A stretch of 64,000 nt of DNA from an uncultured Bacteroidia bacterium. Lineage in GTDB: Bacteria; Bacteroidota; Bacteroidia; Bacteroidales; Prolixibacteraceae. The stretch is taken from the NCBI GenBank assembly GCA_903918045.1, contig CAIXCY010000095.1, positions 1 to 64,000 on the forward strand. Direction: 5' to 3'. Each line of letters begins with the position of its first letter. Position 1 is the first letter of the stretch. This document shows, in pieces, positions 7,332-16,318 of the stretch. The notes under the pieces were generated by a model, which had not been told where the DNA came from, did not search any database, and worked only from the letters and a program-made list of their open reading frames with translations. Made by a program: the position numbers and the translations under genes.

Positions 7332-9356
7332 TTAAACTTTCGGGGTTGATTCCGGTGATTCAATTGCAGCTTCTGCAAAAGGGAGTTCCTCCTCTTTTTT
7401 CTTTCCCCAGGGACGAGCACCGAAAATTTTCTCAAGGTCTTCAGTAAATATCACTTCGCGTTCGAGTAACAATTCAGCAAGTTGCTTATGTCCGTCTGAA
7501 TTTTTACGTAAGATATCTTTAGCCCTGATAAAAGCGGTATCAATTAACTCTTTAATTTCTGCGTCAATAAGTTCTGCCGTTTTTTCGCTGTATGGTTTGT
7601 TGAAACTATAGTCGCTTTGGCCAGTAGAGTCATAATAACTCACTTTTCCTACCTTTTCTGACATTCCAAAATAGCAAACCATCGAATAGGTTGTTCTGGT
7701 GACTTTTTCGAGATCGTTCTGTGCTCCGGTTGAGATTTTATTAAAGACCAGCTCCTCCGCAGCTCTTCCACCCAAAGTGGCACAAACTTCATCGAGCATC
7801 TGATCCCGTGTGGTAATCTGACGTTCTTCAGGGAGGTACCAGGCGGCGCCAAGGGCTTTACCTCGCGGTACAATTGTCACTTTAACCAGTGGATGGGCAT
7901 GCTCCAGCAACCAGCTAACCGTAGCGTGACCGGCTTCATGATAAGCAATAATCGCCTTTTCATCGGCTGTAATAATTTTATTTTTCTTTTCAAGTCCGCC
8001 AACAATCCGGTCTACAGCATCGAGGAAGTCCTGCTTTTCAACTTTGGTTTTTTTCTTTCGGGCAGCGATAAGTGCAGCTTCATTACATACATTGGCAATA
8101 TCGGCACCTGAGAATCCCGGTGTTTGTTTGGCAAGAAAAACCACATTCACATCATCTGAAAGGGTAAGTGGGCGCAAATGTACCATGAAAATTTCCTTAC
8201 GGTCAACGACATCGGGCAATTCTACATGAATCTGGCGGTCAAACCTTCCTGCACGCATCAATGCGCGGTCAAGGATATCGGCACGATTTGTGGCTCCAAG
8301 GATAATTACTCCTGAATTGGTGTCGAAACCATCCATTTCGGTAAGTAATTGATTGAGTGTATTTTCGCGCTCATCGTTTGATCCCATATTCGGATTTCGT
8401 CCCCTTGCCCGACCAATTGCGTCGATCTCGTCAATAAAGACGATACAGGGGGCTTTCTCTTTGGCCTGTTTGAACAAATCCCTGACGCGGGAAGCGCCTA
8501 CTCCGACAAACATCTCAACAAAATCAGAACCTGACATTGAGAAAAACGGAACGTCAGCTTCACCGGCTACAGCCTTCGCTAAAAGTGTCTTTCCGGTTCC
8601 CGGAGGGCCAACAAGCAAAGCGCCCTTAGGGATTTTCCCCCCCAGTTTGGTATATCTTTCAGGATTCTTTAAAAACTCAACAATCTCTTCAATCTCCTGT
8701 TTTGCCTCAGCCAAACCGGCAACTTCTTTAAAGGTTGTGCTAACCCTTGACTCTTTATCGAAAATTTTAGCCTGCGATTTTCCAACATTGAAGATGTTGC
8801 CGCCGGCTCCACCGCCCTTGCTCATTCTGCGGAATACCCAGAACCAAACAGCAAGAAGCAGAAGCGGGAAAAATAACCAGCCTAAGATTTCACTGAAATA
8901 ATCGTGCCGAATTTCGTACGTCAGGGTAACTTTTCCGGTCTCACCAAATTCGGTTAAAGCGCTTTCAAGGTTTTTTTCGAAAACATCCACAGATCCGATT
9001 GTAAAGTAGAAATGAGGTCCAACCTTCGTGGGGGCGCCAAAATTCTGCGGAAACTTGCTTTTGTATTTCTCGTAAGCAGCTTCTTTAAGATAAATATCAG
9101 ATTGCGATTTATTAACGACAACAATTTTTTCTACATCGCCATTTTTAAGCATCGTATTTTTTACCTCCTGCCAGCTTGTTTCAACGGGTGAACCACCTGA
9201 AGTATAATATTGAATTGCGAAAAAAGCGATTAATATTATCCCATATATGTAAATTGGGTTAAACTTAGGGGTAAGCTTAGACCCGCTGCCCGAAGGTTTT
9301 TTTGCTCCTTTAGGAACATTATTTCCACCATTATTTGTTGTATCTTTCTCAGCCAT
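7332..9356 (-). CDS. ftsH: ATP-dependent zinc metalloprotease FtsH
   Basis: This membrane-anchored AAA+ protease degrades misfolded membrane proteins and regulatory substrates. Its 674 residues show the full family plan. After a basic, Gly/Ser-rich N-terminus come TM1 (about 31-50), a periplasmic FtsH_ext domain and TM2 (about 153-175). The AAA module has Walker A GPPGTGKT (250-257), Walker B IVFIDEID, and the SRH ending RAGRFDRQ. The zinc site HEAGH is at 473-477. The extended linker rich in Asn and Gly is common in Bacteroidota. It starts 6 bases after rsfS. Confidence 0.98.
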   Translation of the reverse strand: MAEKDTTNNGGNNVPKGAKKPSGSGSKLTPKFNPIYIYGIILIAFFAIQYYTSGGSPVETSWQEVKNTMLKNGDVEKIVVVNKSQSDIYLKEAAYEKYKSKFPQNFGAPTKVGPHFYFTIGSVDVFEKNLESALTEFGETGKVTLTYEIRHDYFSEILGWLFFPLLLLAVWFWVFRRMSKGGGAGGNIFNVGKSQAKIFDKESRVSTTFKEVAGLAEAKQEIEEIVEFLKNPERYTKLGGKIPKGALLVGPPGTGKTLLAKAVAGEADVPFFSMSGSDFVEMFVGVGASRVRDLFKQAKEKAPCIVFIDEIDAIGRARGRNPNMGSNDERENTLNQLLTEMDGFDTNSGVIILGATNRADILDRALMRAGRFDRQIHVELPDVVDRKEIFMVHLRPLTLSDDVNVVFLAKQTPGFSGADIANVCNEAALIAARKKKTKVEKQDFLDAVDRIVGGLEKKNKIITADEKAIIAYHEAGHATVSWLLEHAHPLVKVTIVPRGKALGAAWYLPEERQITTRDQMLDEVCATLGGRAAEELVFNKISTGAQNDLEKVTRTTYSMVCYFGMSEKVGKVSYYDSTGQSDYSFNKPYSEKTAELIDAEIKELIDTAFIRAKDILRKNSDGHKQLAELLLEREVIFTEDLEKIFGARPWGKKKEEELPFAEAAIESPESTPKV

Positions 9357-9362
9357 AATTTA

Positions 9363-9740
9363 TTAAATGTCAGCATCTATGTTATAAATTCTTCCGTCTG
9401 CCCATAAACTTTCCAGGTCGTATAACTTGCGGATGGGCTCCTGAAACACATGAACCATTATGTTTGTATAATCTAACAGGATCCACTGTGCCTGATTATA
9501 ACCATCACGATGACCTGCTGGTTCATTTTTTAATTCTTCTACCGTTTCTTCTACCGAGTGGGCAATCGCATCGACATGGGTATTTGATGTTCCATGGCAA
9601 ATGATGTAGTGATCGCATTCAGAGTTGTTAAGTGTTTGAAAATCAATTCCGATTATATCAAGTCCTTTCATACGTTGAATACCCTCGATAATCGCTTCAA
9701 CCAAATCAATTGAGCCATTTTGAATGGCAGGATTTACCAT
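9363..9740 (-). CDS. rsfS: Ribosome silencing factor
   Basis: RsfS (formerly YbeB) binds uL14 on the large ribosomal subunit and blocks subunit joining when nutrients run low. The 125 residues match the family in length and motifs: LDIIGIDFQTLNNSECDHYIIC, then WILLDYTNIMVHVFQ and the C-terminal YDLESLWADG. It is the first gene of the ftsH-lipid operon and is divergent from birA, an order common in Bacteroidota. Confidence 0.96.
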   Translation of the reverse strand: MVNPAIQNGSIDLVEAIIEGIQRMKGLDIIGIDFQTLNNSECDHYIICHGTSNTHVDAIAHSVEETVEELKNEPAGHRDGYNQAQWILLDYTNIMVHVFQEPIRKLYDLESLWADGRIYNIDADI

Positions 9741-9757
9741 ATAAAAATTTTAATGTA

Positions 9758-9765
9758 CAAAGATA
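9758..9765 (-). promoter_or_regulatory. -7 element of the rsfS-ftsH operon promoter
   Basis: On the minus strand TATCTTTG matches TAnnTTTG exactly, 18 bases upstream of the rsfS start codon. No good -33 TTG is seen at the standard spacing. Confidence 0.45.
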
Positions 9766-9853
9766 ATTTTTTTGTCCGATTGATAAATAAAGAATCGATC
9801 TGGTTATCTTCTGAAATAATAGTTTTTACTTTGACTTCTAAAAATAAAATAAA

Positions 9854-10591
9854 ATGATCGGATCAACGATACTTCGAATCTCACATGCAGATTCGACCAA
9901 TAACTATGCCGCGAATCAGTTACTGACAAAACGTCTGACTGACGGAATTGTTTTCGTTGCAGACAGCCAGATTGACGGAAGGGGACAGGCTTCAAGTAAA
10001 TGGGAGAGTGAACCAGGGAAGAATTTGACCTTTAGTATCGTCTTATTTCCCGAATTTCTGGAAATAAGCAGACAATTTGAGCTTTCGAAGGCTATTTCAT
10101 TAGGTGTTGCCGATTATTTAAATGCACTTACTCCAAATGTAACGATTAAGTGGCCAAATGATATTTACCTTGGAAATCGTAAAGTGGCCGGAATTCTGAT
10201 TGAGAATTCGGTCAGATCAAGGACGATCTCTTCGTGTATCGTGGGGATTGGTTTAAACATGAATCAACAATTATTTATCAGTGATGCCCCTAACCCCGTT
10301 TCCCTTTCAAAAATTACAGGGAAAGTTTATAATCTTGAGGAGGAGCTTGCTATTCTTTGTGGAAATATTGATGTCAGATTCATGCAGCTTCGTAGTGGCA
10401 GGTTCCGGGAACTTGATGAAGATTATAGCAAAATGCTTTACAGGAAGGATATCTGGTCACCTTACACCGATGGAAATGGTGCTTTTGAAGGGAAACTGCT
10501 GGGAGTTGACTTGTCGGGACAATTGCGTATTGAGACAAAATCCGGGAAAGTCAATAAGTATCAGTTCAAGGAGGTGGCTTTTAGGTGGTAG
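9854..10591 (+). CDS. birA: Biotin--[acetyl-CoA-carboxylase] ligase
   Basis: It activates biotin with ATP and attaches it to biotin carboxyl carrier proteins. The 245 residues carry the ligase core: DSTNNYA near the start, the biotinyl-AMP-binding loop region GRGQASSKWESEPGKN, and the catalytic strand KWPNDIYLGNRKVAGILIE (catalytic Lys in RKVAG). There is no N-terminal DNA-binding helix-turn-helix, so this is the monofunctional class without repressor function. The C-terminal SH3-like domain is short. It is divergent from rsfS. Confidence 0.95.
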   Translation: MIGSTILRISHADSTNNYAANQLLTKRLTDGIVFVADSQIDGRGQASSKWESEPGKNLTFSIVLFPEFLEISRQFELSKAISLGVADYLNALTPNVTIKWPNDIYLGNRKVAGILIENSVRSRTISSCIVGIGLNMNQQLFISDAPNPVSLSKITGKVYNLEEELAILCGNIDVRFMQLRSGRFRELDEDYSKMLYRKDIWSPYTDGNGAFEGKLLGVDLSGQLRIETKSGKVNKYQFKEVAFRW

Positions 10592-10855
10592 GCTATTAGG
10601 CTATTAGCGTTTAGGAAGAGCAATTATTGCACTGTTTTTTGCTAATATGGGTCTGCTGAAAAATTAACAACCGATTGTCATTTATGAAGGGATAGACAAA
10701 ATCAGAAAATTCCGGCAGGGATATCGTAAGGGCAGAAAACAAACAGGATAGGGAACTGTCGTCCCAAGGTGGACGAATTTCCGAATTGTCTAATCGCCCA
10801 ATTATTTAATTGCCGAATTGCCTAATTACTTAATCGTCTAATTGCCTAACCACCT
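10570..10855. repeat. Inverted-repeat intergenic array between convergent genes
   Basis: The 3' ends of birA and of the SRPBCC gene both lie in arms of an inverted repeat: TTAGGTGGTAGGCTATTAGG on the left and CCTAACCACCTA on the right. The inner right part (about 10770-10845) is a degenerate array with a period of about 8-10 bases, of the form AATTGYCTAAT. A related array lies at 18516-18690. No gene or clear terminator U-tract is present. Confidence 0.6.
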
Positions 10856-11322
10856 ATCTTTGATCCTTCGTACTGTATTTTAGTCAAAGCTTCTGCGATC
10901 TGATCAATTCCGTTTTTTAAATGTTTGTTTACAAGCATTTTAATCATCGGATTTAAATCGGCGTGAACGGTAATTTTCAACCTGCAATTAGCATTATCTA
11001 TCGGTAAAAGCTGTATCCAACAGTTTACCTGAAATGGGACAGATTGACTACCTGTCAGCTTTATAAGTTTAAATGGATCACGTTCAATAATCTGAACTCC
11101 GATTGTGCCGATCGGACTAATTGAAAAGGTACACTCGTCGACGGTAGCACGGAAGTTTTCCAGTTTAATATCCGGCGTGTCCGGATATTGATTCTTTAGC
11201 TCATTCAACCGGTTGGGGTCAAAAAGTGGTTCAAGATTAGTAAGGTTTGAGAGGTGGTTATAAACGGATTCATGAGCAGCGGCAATGATTTTTACCTCGC
11301 TCACATATTTTTCGATTCCCAT
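10846..11322 (-). CDS. SRPBCC (START-like) fold protein
   Basis: This 158-residue soluble protein opens with the typical strand-helix start (SEVKIIAAAHESVYNHLSNLTNLEPLF) and ends with a long amphipathic helix (MLVNKHLKNGIDQIAEALTKIQY). That is the layout of the SRPBCC or polyketide-cyclase superfamily, whose members bind hydrophobic ligands in a cavity. No catalytic residues can be named. It starts 31 bases after pyrE and is probably cotranscribed; its ligand is unknown. Its last codons (KIGG, stop) lie in the inverted repeat described separately. Confidence 0.75.
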   Translation of the reverse strand: MGIEKYVSEVKIIAAAHESVYNHLSNLTNLEPLFDPNRLNELKNQYPDTPDIKLENFRATVDECTFSISPIGTIGVQIIERDPFKLIKLTGSQSVPFQVNCWIQLLPIDNANCRLKITVHADLNPMIKMLVNKHLKNGIDQIAEALTKIQYEGSKIGG

Positions 11323-11353
11323 TGGCCGATCTTCGGTTTTATTTTTAGTTTCT

Positions 11354-11986
11354 CTATCTTCCCCAGGTTTCCGGGCTTTTTCTCCAGTTATTCAGACTCT
11401 CGAGTTGTTCGTCAGTAATTTCTCCTGAGTCATAAGCGAGTTTAAGTAATAAATTGTAATTGCTTAAAGTGGTAAGTTCGATATTTGCATCCTCGAAATT
11501 CTGAGCAGCAAGTGGAAAATTATAAGAAAAGATAGCAAGCATACCAAGAACCTCTGCCCCAAAGTTTCGGATCGCCTCAGCTGCACTTATTGAGCTTCCC
11601 CCTGTGGAAATAAGGTCTTCAATGACCACCACCTTTGTGCCAGGCTGAATATCCCCTTCGATAAGGTTCTCAAGACCATGTCCTTTGGGTTTGGACCTAA
11701 CATAAATAAACGGAAGTTGTAACGCCTCAGCAACTAAAACGCCATGAGCTATAGCTCCGGTTGCTACCCCCGCAATGGCTTCGGCATTGGGATATTTTTC
11801 ACGTACGAGCCTAACAAACTCATTGCATATAAAGGTTCTTGTTTCGGGGAAAGAGAGCACTTTACGATTATCACAATAGATCGGTGATTTCCATCCGGAG
11901 GCCCATGTAAATGGAATATCAGGCTGAATTTTAATTGTATCGATGGCAAGAAGCCGTTTCGCAACCTCTATTTGTGAATTTTCCAT
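11354..11986 (-). CDS. pyrE: Orotate phosphoribosyltransferase
   Basis: It forms orotidine 5'-phosphate from orotate and PRPP in pyrimidine synthesis. The PRPP-binding motif VVVIEDLISTGGSS is complete, and the N-terminal TWASGWKSPIYCDNRK is typical. The open frame continues to 12058, but a perfect -7 promoter element at 12013-12020 places the transcript start downstream of that ATG. The ATG at 11986 (MENSQIEVAKRLL) gives 210 residues, the normal length. Confidence 0.96.
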   Translation of the reverse strand: MENSQIEVAKRLLAIDTIKIQPDIPFTWASGWKSPIYCDNRKVLSFPETRTFICNEFVRLVREKYPNAEAIAGVATGAIAHGVLVAEALQLPFIYVRSKPKGHGLENLIEGDIQPGTKVVVIEDLISTGGSSISAAEAIRNFGAEVLGMLAIFSYNFPLAAQNFEDANIELTTLSNYNLLLKLAYDSGEITDEQLESLNNWRKSPETWGR

Positions 11987-12012
11987 AATATTTATGACAT
12001 TTATATTTCGTG

Positions 12013-12020
12013 CAAAAATA
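12013..12020 (-). promoter_or_regulatory. -7 element of pyrE promoter
   Basis: The minus strand reads TATTTTTG, an exact TAnnTTTG match, 26 bases upstream of the pyrE ATG at 11986. It supports the shorter pyrE start. Confidence 0.45.
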
Positions 12021-12167
12021 CGAAGAATTTTGGCATACGTTAAAAATTTTACCGCCAAAATCTTATTAAAACGTTAAATTGAGCGTTTAATGGCAACAAC
12101 CTTTTTACGAAGTCCTCCCGGTTTGAATATATTTTAACCGGTAATTTTGTGCTATATTATGAATCGA

Positions 12168-13637
12168 TTAACGAGCTTTATTTGGTTTTGAGGGTTTTGG
12201 TTTTGAATTAATATTATTATTATTATCCCTTATAATTTTTAAAAAAATCGTTTCGAAATCATGTGTCGGGAAAGGCGCCTGAGATAGTCGCATCGTACCA
12301 TCCGGGGCAATGAGGTAAAATGCAGGTGTAATGGATGCGTTATAATTTTTGATCAGTTGTTTTTGTCCTGCTCCATCCAGCAACTCCCATGAATAATGTT
12401 TTGTTTTCCAGAGATTTGTCGCCCTTTCGTAGTTTTCGTCCAACGCTACGGTGACGATGCTCAAAACTTGTCTTAGGCGCCTCTCCAGGGGAACCATCGC
12501 CTCAATTTCCCGCCTGCTGTCAGAACTTGAACTGTTAATAAAAGAGAGTAAGACATATTTACCCTTGAATTGATCCATCGTAATGAGCTCTCCGTTGATA
12601 TCGGAAAGCCTGAAGGATGGTGCTTTCCCTCCAATTGCCAGAAATGTGAGTGAACGCCTGATCTGATTTGCAATCGTTTGATGTTCAGATGAGGCTGCGT
12701 CTGATTGTGCAATTTCGAGTGTCCGGATTATACCTGCTTTTGTAAAATTTCCTGAATAGTAGCCATCGTATAGCCCCTTTAATACGGCAAGTTCTGCTAA
12801 TTCTTTTTTGAATCCCCGCTCCTCAAAAAAGGTGACCAGCTCATTGTGCTTCCCTTGATTGACCAAATCAGTTATTTTTTGGTTTTTAATATCCTGGGAT
12901 TGCTTGCGGAGAAAATCGGTAAATAGTATTTCAAAAGCCCTTTGATACCCTGGGTTATTCAATTCGCACGTTTGAGTGGCAAAATATTTTTTCACAATAA
13001 ATTCAGTATTCTTTTGATTTACAATGTACTCAAGTTCAGCGAAGGTATATTTTCTCAGCGTCATAAAATATGGATTCTGAAAGGTGGCATATTTCTTTTC
13101 AAGCCGATCCATGATCTCATTAGCAATCTCCTTTGATTTTTGCTGATAGATTTGGGTTGTATTTTTAACCATCTCAAGGTTATAGTCCGAAAGAAATGAA
13201 CGAACCGCAAAATTTAAATCAGTGTTACCGGTACCTGGTAAACCCAACCAATAGGGGGTAGGTTTAAAGTAAGCACTGTTTGCCTCTGCCTGACTTCTGG
13301 GAGAATAGGGGGGGAGTGCCACCTGATAATTTTTTCCGGGCTCAATGACCATAGACCCGCAATACCTCTCCAGATCGGTATAAATTTCGATTGTTTTTCC
13401 GGGTGTAATTAATGCAGAGAAGCTTCCGTCAGCGGCGACAGTGGTGGTTGCAAGCTCAGATTTCTGTTTAAGGATCGGATCGGAAAGGGTATAAAACGTA
13501 ATTTCCCTGGAGCTGTAATCAACAGCTTTCCCGTATATCAGTGTATTTTGGCCCTTAAGTTGCGGAGAGATCAGTAAAAGAGCTGCGAATAAAACGAAAT
13601 GGGATATTATAAAAAATTGTAAATACCTATTTTTCAT
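12168..13637 (-). CDS. TlpA-like thioredoxin-fold protein lacking the CxxC motif
   Basis: The 489-residue exported protein has a signal peptide (MKNRYLQFFIISHFVLFAALLL then SPQLKGQ). A beta-rich N-terminal domain and a helical middle are followed by a C-terminal thioredoxin-like domain (about residues 350-475; APSFRLSDINGELITMDQFKGKYVLL). Where TlpA/ResA proteins have WCxxC, this one reads INSSSSDSRRE, with no cysteines, so it cannot act as a thiol reductase. A longer frame runs to 13682, but the ATG at 13637 starts the signal peptide. It overlaps the end of coaD by 11 bases and is likely cotranscribed with it. Role unknown; perhaps an envelope scaffold. Confidence 0.82.
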   Translation of the reverse strand: MKNRYLQFFIISHFVLFAALLLISPQLKGQNTLIYGKAVDYSSREITFYTLSDPILKQKSELATTTVAADGSFSALITPGKTIEIYTDLERYCGSMVIEPGKNYQVALPPYSPRSQAEANSAYFKPTPYWLGLPGTGNTDLNFAVRSFLSDYNLEMVKNTTQIYQQKSKEIANEIMDRLEKKYATFQNPYFMTLRKYTFAELEYIVNQKNTEFIVKKYFATQTCELNNPGYQRAFEILFTDFLRKQSQDIKNQKITDLVNQGKHNELVTFFEERGFKKELAELAVLKGLYDGYYSGNFTKAGIIRTLEIAQSDAASSEHQTIANQIRRSLTFLAIGGKAPSFRLSDINGELITMDQFKGKYVLLSFINSSSSDSRREIEAMVPLERRLRQVLSIVTVALDENYERATNLWKTKHYSWELLDGAGQKQLIKNYNASITPAFYLIAPDGTMRLSQAPFPTHDFETIFLKIIRDNNNNINSKPKPSKPNKAR

Positions 13638-14103
13638 AGAACTCTGAAAGATCAAAACATGCCGGAAGAAAAAGGCTTGCATCCCCTCTGTGGCGGAGGA
13701 TGTCCCTTACGATTGTAGATGAAATTGCCGTTGTTTCGGGGGTCGTCAATAAAAATACAGTTTCAACCTCAGGATGCATCTTTTTGTTAATCTGAGCAAT
13801 AGCCCGCTCATATTCAAAATCGGCAGATGTTCTCAACCCACGCAGAATATATTGGGCATGGACTCTTTTACAGTAATCGACAGTCAATCCATCAAATTTA
13901 CCTACGCGAATTTTGGGCTCATTTTCAAAAACCCGCTTGATCCATTCTTTTCTTTTTTCCAGTGTATAATAGGGCTTCTTGTTCGAATTATACCCAATCA
14001 TTATGATGATTTGATCAAACATTGGCAATGCTCTTCTGATGATCGACTCATGTCCTAAAGTAAACGGATCAAAGGAACCCGGAAATATTGCAATTCTTTC
14101 CAT
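13627..14103 (-). CDS. coaD: Phosphopantetheine adenylyltransferase
   Basis: It transfers AMP to 4'-phosphopantetheine, the penultimate step of coenzyme A synthesis. The 158-residue length is standard. The nucleotidyl-transferase TLGH motif is in GSFDPFTLGHESII, and the C-terminal ISSTIVRDI motif is intact. A TAGCTTTG element lies just upstream, and the TlpA-like gene follows with an 11-base overlap. Confidence 0.97.
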   Translation of the reverse strand: MERIAIFPGSFDPFTLGHESIIRRALPMFDQIIIMIGYNSNKKPYYTLEKRKEWIKRVFENEPKIRVGKFDGLTVDYCKRVHAQYILRGLRTSADFEYERAIAQINKKMHPEVETVFLLTTPETTAISSTIVRDILRHRGDASLFLPACFDLSEFYEK

Positions 14104-14121
14104 AACAATTCAATTATTTCA

Positions 14122-14129
14122 CAAAGCTA
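14122..14129 (-). promoter_or_regulatory. -7 element of coaD promoter
   Basis: TAGCTTTG on the minus strand, a perfect TAnnTTTG match, 19 bases upstream of the coaD ATG. The nearest TTG is only 15 bases further upstream, shorter than usual. Confidence 0.4.
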
Positions 14130-14249
14130 CTAAGAAAAATGGGACAAACCCATGATTCGGCAATTCTACAATTTGTTAATGAAATTTTTAAAAATGATGA
14201 ATTTTAATTCTATTTTTATATCTCATTACAGCAGCTGATAAAATTTAAA

Positions 14250-15503
14250 ATGACTGAGCGGGATATCATTGGAATCTTTGGGAAGATGAATTCAGGAAAG
14301 AGTTCTCTGATGAATCTTCTTACTCAACAGGAGACTTCCATTGTCGATTCAACACCCGGCACCACTACCGATACTAAGATTGCCCTGGCAGAGATTCATG
14401 GTCTGGGTCCGGTTAAATTCATAGATACTGCCGGCTTTGACGAGCAAGAGCTGCTAGGGGATAAAAAACGGGAGAAAACCTTAGCAGCCCTCAAAGAGAG
14501 TGATCTGGTACTGCTAGTAATTGATCCTTCTGGTAATGATTTTGAAGCTGAACGTTTGATAATCTTTGAAGCGGGAAAGCTCGATAAACAGCTGATCACT
14601 GTTTATAACCTGTTTAACAACCAAGACCGGATTCATATTTCAGAGGTTGATTCATCACTCTTTAAACCCAATGAATATCCCGGGATCGTGTTAAATGCCC
14701 TGGATGTAAATTATCGACAGGAACTGCTCGATTCGATCCTGAATAATTATATTCCTAAGAACTCAAAAGTCGAATTATTGCCTTTTATAGAGCAGGGTGA
14801 GTTTTACATTCTTAATATTCCAATGGATGAAGAGACTCCATCGGGTCGCTACCTAAGGCCTCAGGCAATGGCCGAGGAATACATAACCAGGAAATGGGCT
14901 TTCCCGGTTTCGTACCGGATGAATCTGACGAAGGCAAGGGGTGGTGATCCGTCAGAAAGGGAGCGATGGAACGGATTTGTAGCCAGTTTTACGAAAAGAC
15001 CCAAAGTCATTATCACCGATTCGCAGGCTATTGATATTCTGAAGTTGTGGACTCCCTCCGACATTGGACTAACGACATTTTCGATCATGATGATCAATTT
15101 CATGAGCAGGGGGCGACTTCCTGAATTTGTAAACGGGATCAGGGCATTAGACTATCTGCAGCCCGAAGATCATATTTTAATTGCCGAAGCCTGCAATCAC
15201 TCCCGCATCAAGGAAGATATTGGGACAGTTCAGATCCCTAAATTACTCAATAAATATTATCCGGGTGTGATTATTGATCACTCCTTTGGTCGCGAATTTT
15301 TCAATAAATCCGATATGAGTCGGTGTAAACTCGTGATTCACTGCGGTGGCTGTATGATCTCCAACCAACGGATGGCAGCACGTCTGCACGATCTGAATAA
15401 GACCGGTATACCGATTACGAACTATGGAATTTTTCTTTCCTATATGCAGGGTGAGGAGACGCTTGAAAGAGTTGTGAAGCCATGGAAGGCTGCTGATCTA
15501 TAG
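14250..15503 (+). CDS. hydF: [FeFe]-hydrogenase maturation GTPase HydF
   Basis: HydF is the GTPase scaffold on which the 2Fe subcluster of [FeFe]-hydrogenase is assembled before transfer to the apo-enzyme. In 417 residues the N-terminal GTPase has the P-loop GKMNSGKS, the TPGTTTD switch and DTAG. The expected NKxD base-recognition motif is not evident; the segment reads VYNLFNNQD. The C-terminal iron-sulfur site is complete: C-N-H, 46 residues, then HCGGC. HydE, HydG and the hydrogenase are not in this window. A hairpin terminator follows. The family is clear; the altered G4 motif is unusual. Confidence 0.92.
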   Translation: MTERDIIGIFGKMNSGKSSLMNLLTQQETSIVDSTPGTTTDTKIALAEIHGLGPVKFIDTAGFDEQELLGDKKREKTLAALKESDLVLLVIDPSGNDFEAERLIIFEAGKLDKQLITVYNLFNNQDRIHISEVDSSLFKPNEYPGIVLNALDVNYRQELLDSILNNYIPKNSKVELLPFIEQGEFYILNIPMDEETPSGRYLRPQAMAEEYITRKWAFPVSYRMNLTKARGGDPSERERWNGFVASFTKRPKVIITDSQAIDILKLWTPSDIGLTTFSIMMINFMSRGRLPEFVNGIRALDYLQPEDHILIAEACNHSRIKEDIGTVQIPKLLNKYYPGVIIDHSFGREFFNKSDMSRCKLVIHCGGCMISNQRMAARLHDLNKTGIPITNYGIFLSYMQGEETLERVVKPWKAADL

Positions 15504-15545
15504 AACGATTGGTAGGCTGAAAACCTAATTAAGATTTCGCAACGT

Positions 15546-15580
15546 TGCATTACGGTTTTCGTAATGCATTAATTAATAAA
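15546..15580 (+). terminator. Probable terminator after hydF
   Basis: A perfect 9-bp stem, TGCATTACG (15546-15554) with CGTAATGCA (15560-15568), has loop GTTTT and is followed by an AT-rich tract without a long T-run. It lies 43 bases after the hydF stop. Confidence 0.6.
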
Positions 15581-15604
15581 AATATAGCAGTGATGTTGCA
15601 ATTA

Positions 15605-15697
15605 AACAGGCAGTAGAGCTGCCCAAATCTTTGTAGAATTATATATAAAGCAAAAAGTCAAGCCACGTCATGGCGAAATATTTGAATAATGCGGGTT
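15605..15697. repeat. Small hairpin-bearing repeat, copy A
   Basis: It begins with hairpin GGCAG-TAGAG-CTGCC (15609-15623), followed by AAATCTTTGTAGAA (15625-15638), a 24-base spacer, a second hairpin GCCA-CGTCA-TGGC (15662-15674) and GAAATATTTG. A copy with the same order but different stem bases lies at 31266-31352. No coding potential. Type unknown; it resembles REP or MITE-like intergenic repeats in size. Confidence 0.65.
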
Positions 15698-15754
15698 ATT
15701 AATTATAAATTAAATTTAATTTTCCCCGCCACCAACTGATTAGACTATCTGATT

Positions 15755-16318
15755 ATGAGTAATATACTAAGCGAAAATCCGGCCCTTATCCTGATTGATA
15801 TCCAAAAAGGATTTGATGATATTCCTTATTGGGGTGGTCAGCGGAATAATCCGGAAGCAGAGGAAAATGCTTCCAACCTGCTCAATTTATGGAGAAAGCT
15901 TTCCCTGCCAATTTTCCATATTAAGCATTGTTCAACAAATCCAAATTCAAGACTGGCGGAAGGTAATCCGGGAAATGACTTTAAGGAGATGGTTGCGCCG
16001 CTTACCGGTGAAACGGTTATCCGTAAAAGTGTAAACAGCGCCTTTATCGGAACTGATTTGAAGGAGCAACTTGAACGGTTGAAAATCACAACGGTTATTA
16101 TCGTTGGTTTAACAACCGATCAATGTGTTTCAACAACGGCCAGAATGGCTGCAAATTATGGCTTCGGGACTTATATTGTCTATGATGCTACTGCAACGTT
16201 TAACAAAAAGGGATTCAAGGGAGAACAATTTTCTGCCCAATTGATGCACGACACCGCACTTGCAAGTCTGAGCGGCGAGTTTGCCACCATAATTAAGACT
16301 TTTCAGCTATTTTTTTAG
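15755..16318 (+). CDS. Isochorismatase-family cysteine hydrolase
   Basis: The 187-residue cytoplasmic alpha/beta hydrolase belongs to the isochorismatase or nicotinamidase superfamily. The catalytic Asp lies in [13 protein letters not shown] Lys sits in the RKSVNSAF segment, and the nucleophilic Cys is in [20 protein letters not shown]. The zinc-binding residues that mark true nicotinamidases are not evident, so the substrate is open. Its 3' end overlaps the convergent DUF1186 gene by 12 bases. Confidence 0.88.
   Translation: MSNILSENPALILIDIQKGFDDIPYWGGQRNNPEAEENASNLLNLWRKLSLPIFHIKHCSTNPNSRLAEGNPGNDFKEMVAPLTGETVIRKSVNSAFIGTDLKEQLERLKITTVIIVGLTTDQCVSTTARMAANYGFGTYIVYDATATFNKKGFKGEQFSAQLMHDTALASLSGEFATIIKTFQLFF

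Noticed and set aside
8353-8901. A 182-codon plus-strand open frame opposite ftsH.
   Set aside because: It is a shadow of ftsH codon usage; the Ser/Pro-rich product shows no motif.
10770-10850. Possible CRISPR array suggested by regular short repeats.
   Set aside because: Units are only 8-10 bases, degenerate, and without spacers or cas genes.
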